5,476 nucleotides of DNA from Candidatus Peribacterales bacterium. GTDB lineage: Bacteria > Patescibacteriota > Gracilibacteria > Peribacterales > Peribacteraceae. The stretch covers positions 2,568 to 8,043 of the forward strand of contig JAKFXO010000086.1 in the NCBI GenBank assembly GCA_021731345.1, given 5' to 3'. Positions 5,416 through 5,476 of this stretch are shown here, piece after piece. Every line of letters begins with the position of its first letter. The stretch's first letter is position 1. Below the pieces are notes generated by a model that saw nothing but the letters and a program-made list of their open reading frames with translations, was not told the origin of the DNA and made no database searches. Both the position numbers and the translations under genes were made by a program.

Positions 5416-5476
5416 TCAAGGAAAAATACGCTATTTCGACCAGAAATTGAAAAAAGATCAAGCATTATCACGAAGG

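Noticed and set aside
5379..5474. Minus-strand frame open from the right edge to tandem TAA stops at 5376-5381, possibly the end of an upstream gene such as a sigma factor.
   Set aside because: The 31 residues are phenylalanine-rich, do not resemble a sigma region 4 C-terminus, and the stretch is AT-rich like intergenic DNA.
5392..5476. Plus-strand frame open from an ATG at 5392 to the right edge (28 codons), with TATTAA ending 9 nt before the ATG.
   Set aside because: Possible start of a divergent gene, but too short to judge. Its codons (TTA, AGG, CTA, AGA) are unlike those favoured by the neighbouring genes and the peptide matches no family I know. Sequence to the right would decide.
1..5476. 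CRISPR array, insertion sequence, tRNA or riboswitch.
   Set aside because: Read on both strands, no regularly spaced direct repeats, terminal inverted repeats with transposase, cloverleaf sequence or known riboswitch core was seen. The window is almost fully occupied by the five genes.

Overview
The window looks like ordinary bacterial chromosome with moderate, roughly balanced G+C. It holds five genes: one cut off at the left edge and four complete. I see no insertion sequence, CRISPR array, tRNA, rRNA or prophage gene. GatB shows the organism uses the indirect (transamidation) route to Gln-tRNA and/or Asn-tRNA. A membrane FecR/DUF5667 protein, compact spacing and somewhat divergent core proteins fit a Patescibacteria/CPR lineage, perhaps Peribacteria-like. 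That placement is inference from memory, at about 50 % confidence. All four visible stop codons are TAA or TAG and there are no in-frame TGA codons, so nothing here indicates recoding of TGA.

Layout, left to right. Bases 1-169 (minus strand) encode the N-terminal part of endonuclease III (nth). A 72-bp divergent intergenic region separates it from a small DEDDh 3'-5' exonuclease (242-820, plus). Peptide deformylase (def, 898-1353) and GatB (gatB, 1367-2806) follow on the plus strand. GatB converges with elongation factor P (efp, 2810-3376, minus), with only 3 bp between the two stop codons and a perfect hairpin across both. Upstream of efp, on the same strand, lies a 637-residue membrane protein (3444-5357). 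Its order is cytosolic N-terminal region with three helical repeats, a transmembrane segment, a FecR-like beta domain, a DUF5667-like helical domain, and a long unrecognised C-terminal region. The last 119 bp (5358-5476) are AT-richer and contain no supported gene.

Functionally the centre of the window is a translation cluster. Deformylase removes N-formyl groups from new proteins, GatB belongs to the amidotransferase that corrects mischarged tRNAs, and EF-P rescues ribosomes at polyproline stretches. The nuclease pair on the left suggests DNA repair or processing. The large membrane protein resembles an anti-sigma or signal-sensing regulator, but no sigma-factor gene is visible.

Points most worth a second look: EF-P carries methionine at the loop-tip position normally occupied by the modified Lys or Arg; GatB has Asn in place of a conserved Glu in its HxEEDAGK motif and keeps a CxC/CxxC putative zinc site; several start codons lack a Shine-Dalgarno sequence and have a -10-like hexamer 6-9 nt upstream, suggesting leaderless mRNAs; and the cytosolic part of the FecR/DUF5667 protein contains a threefold repeat.
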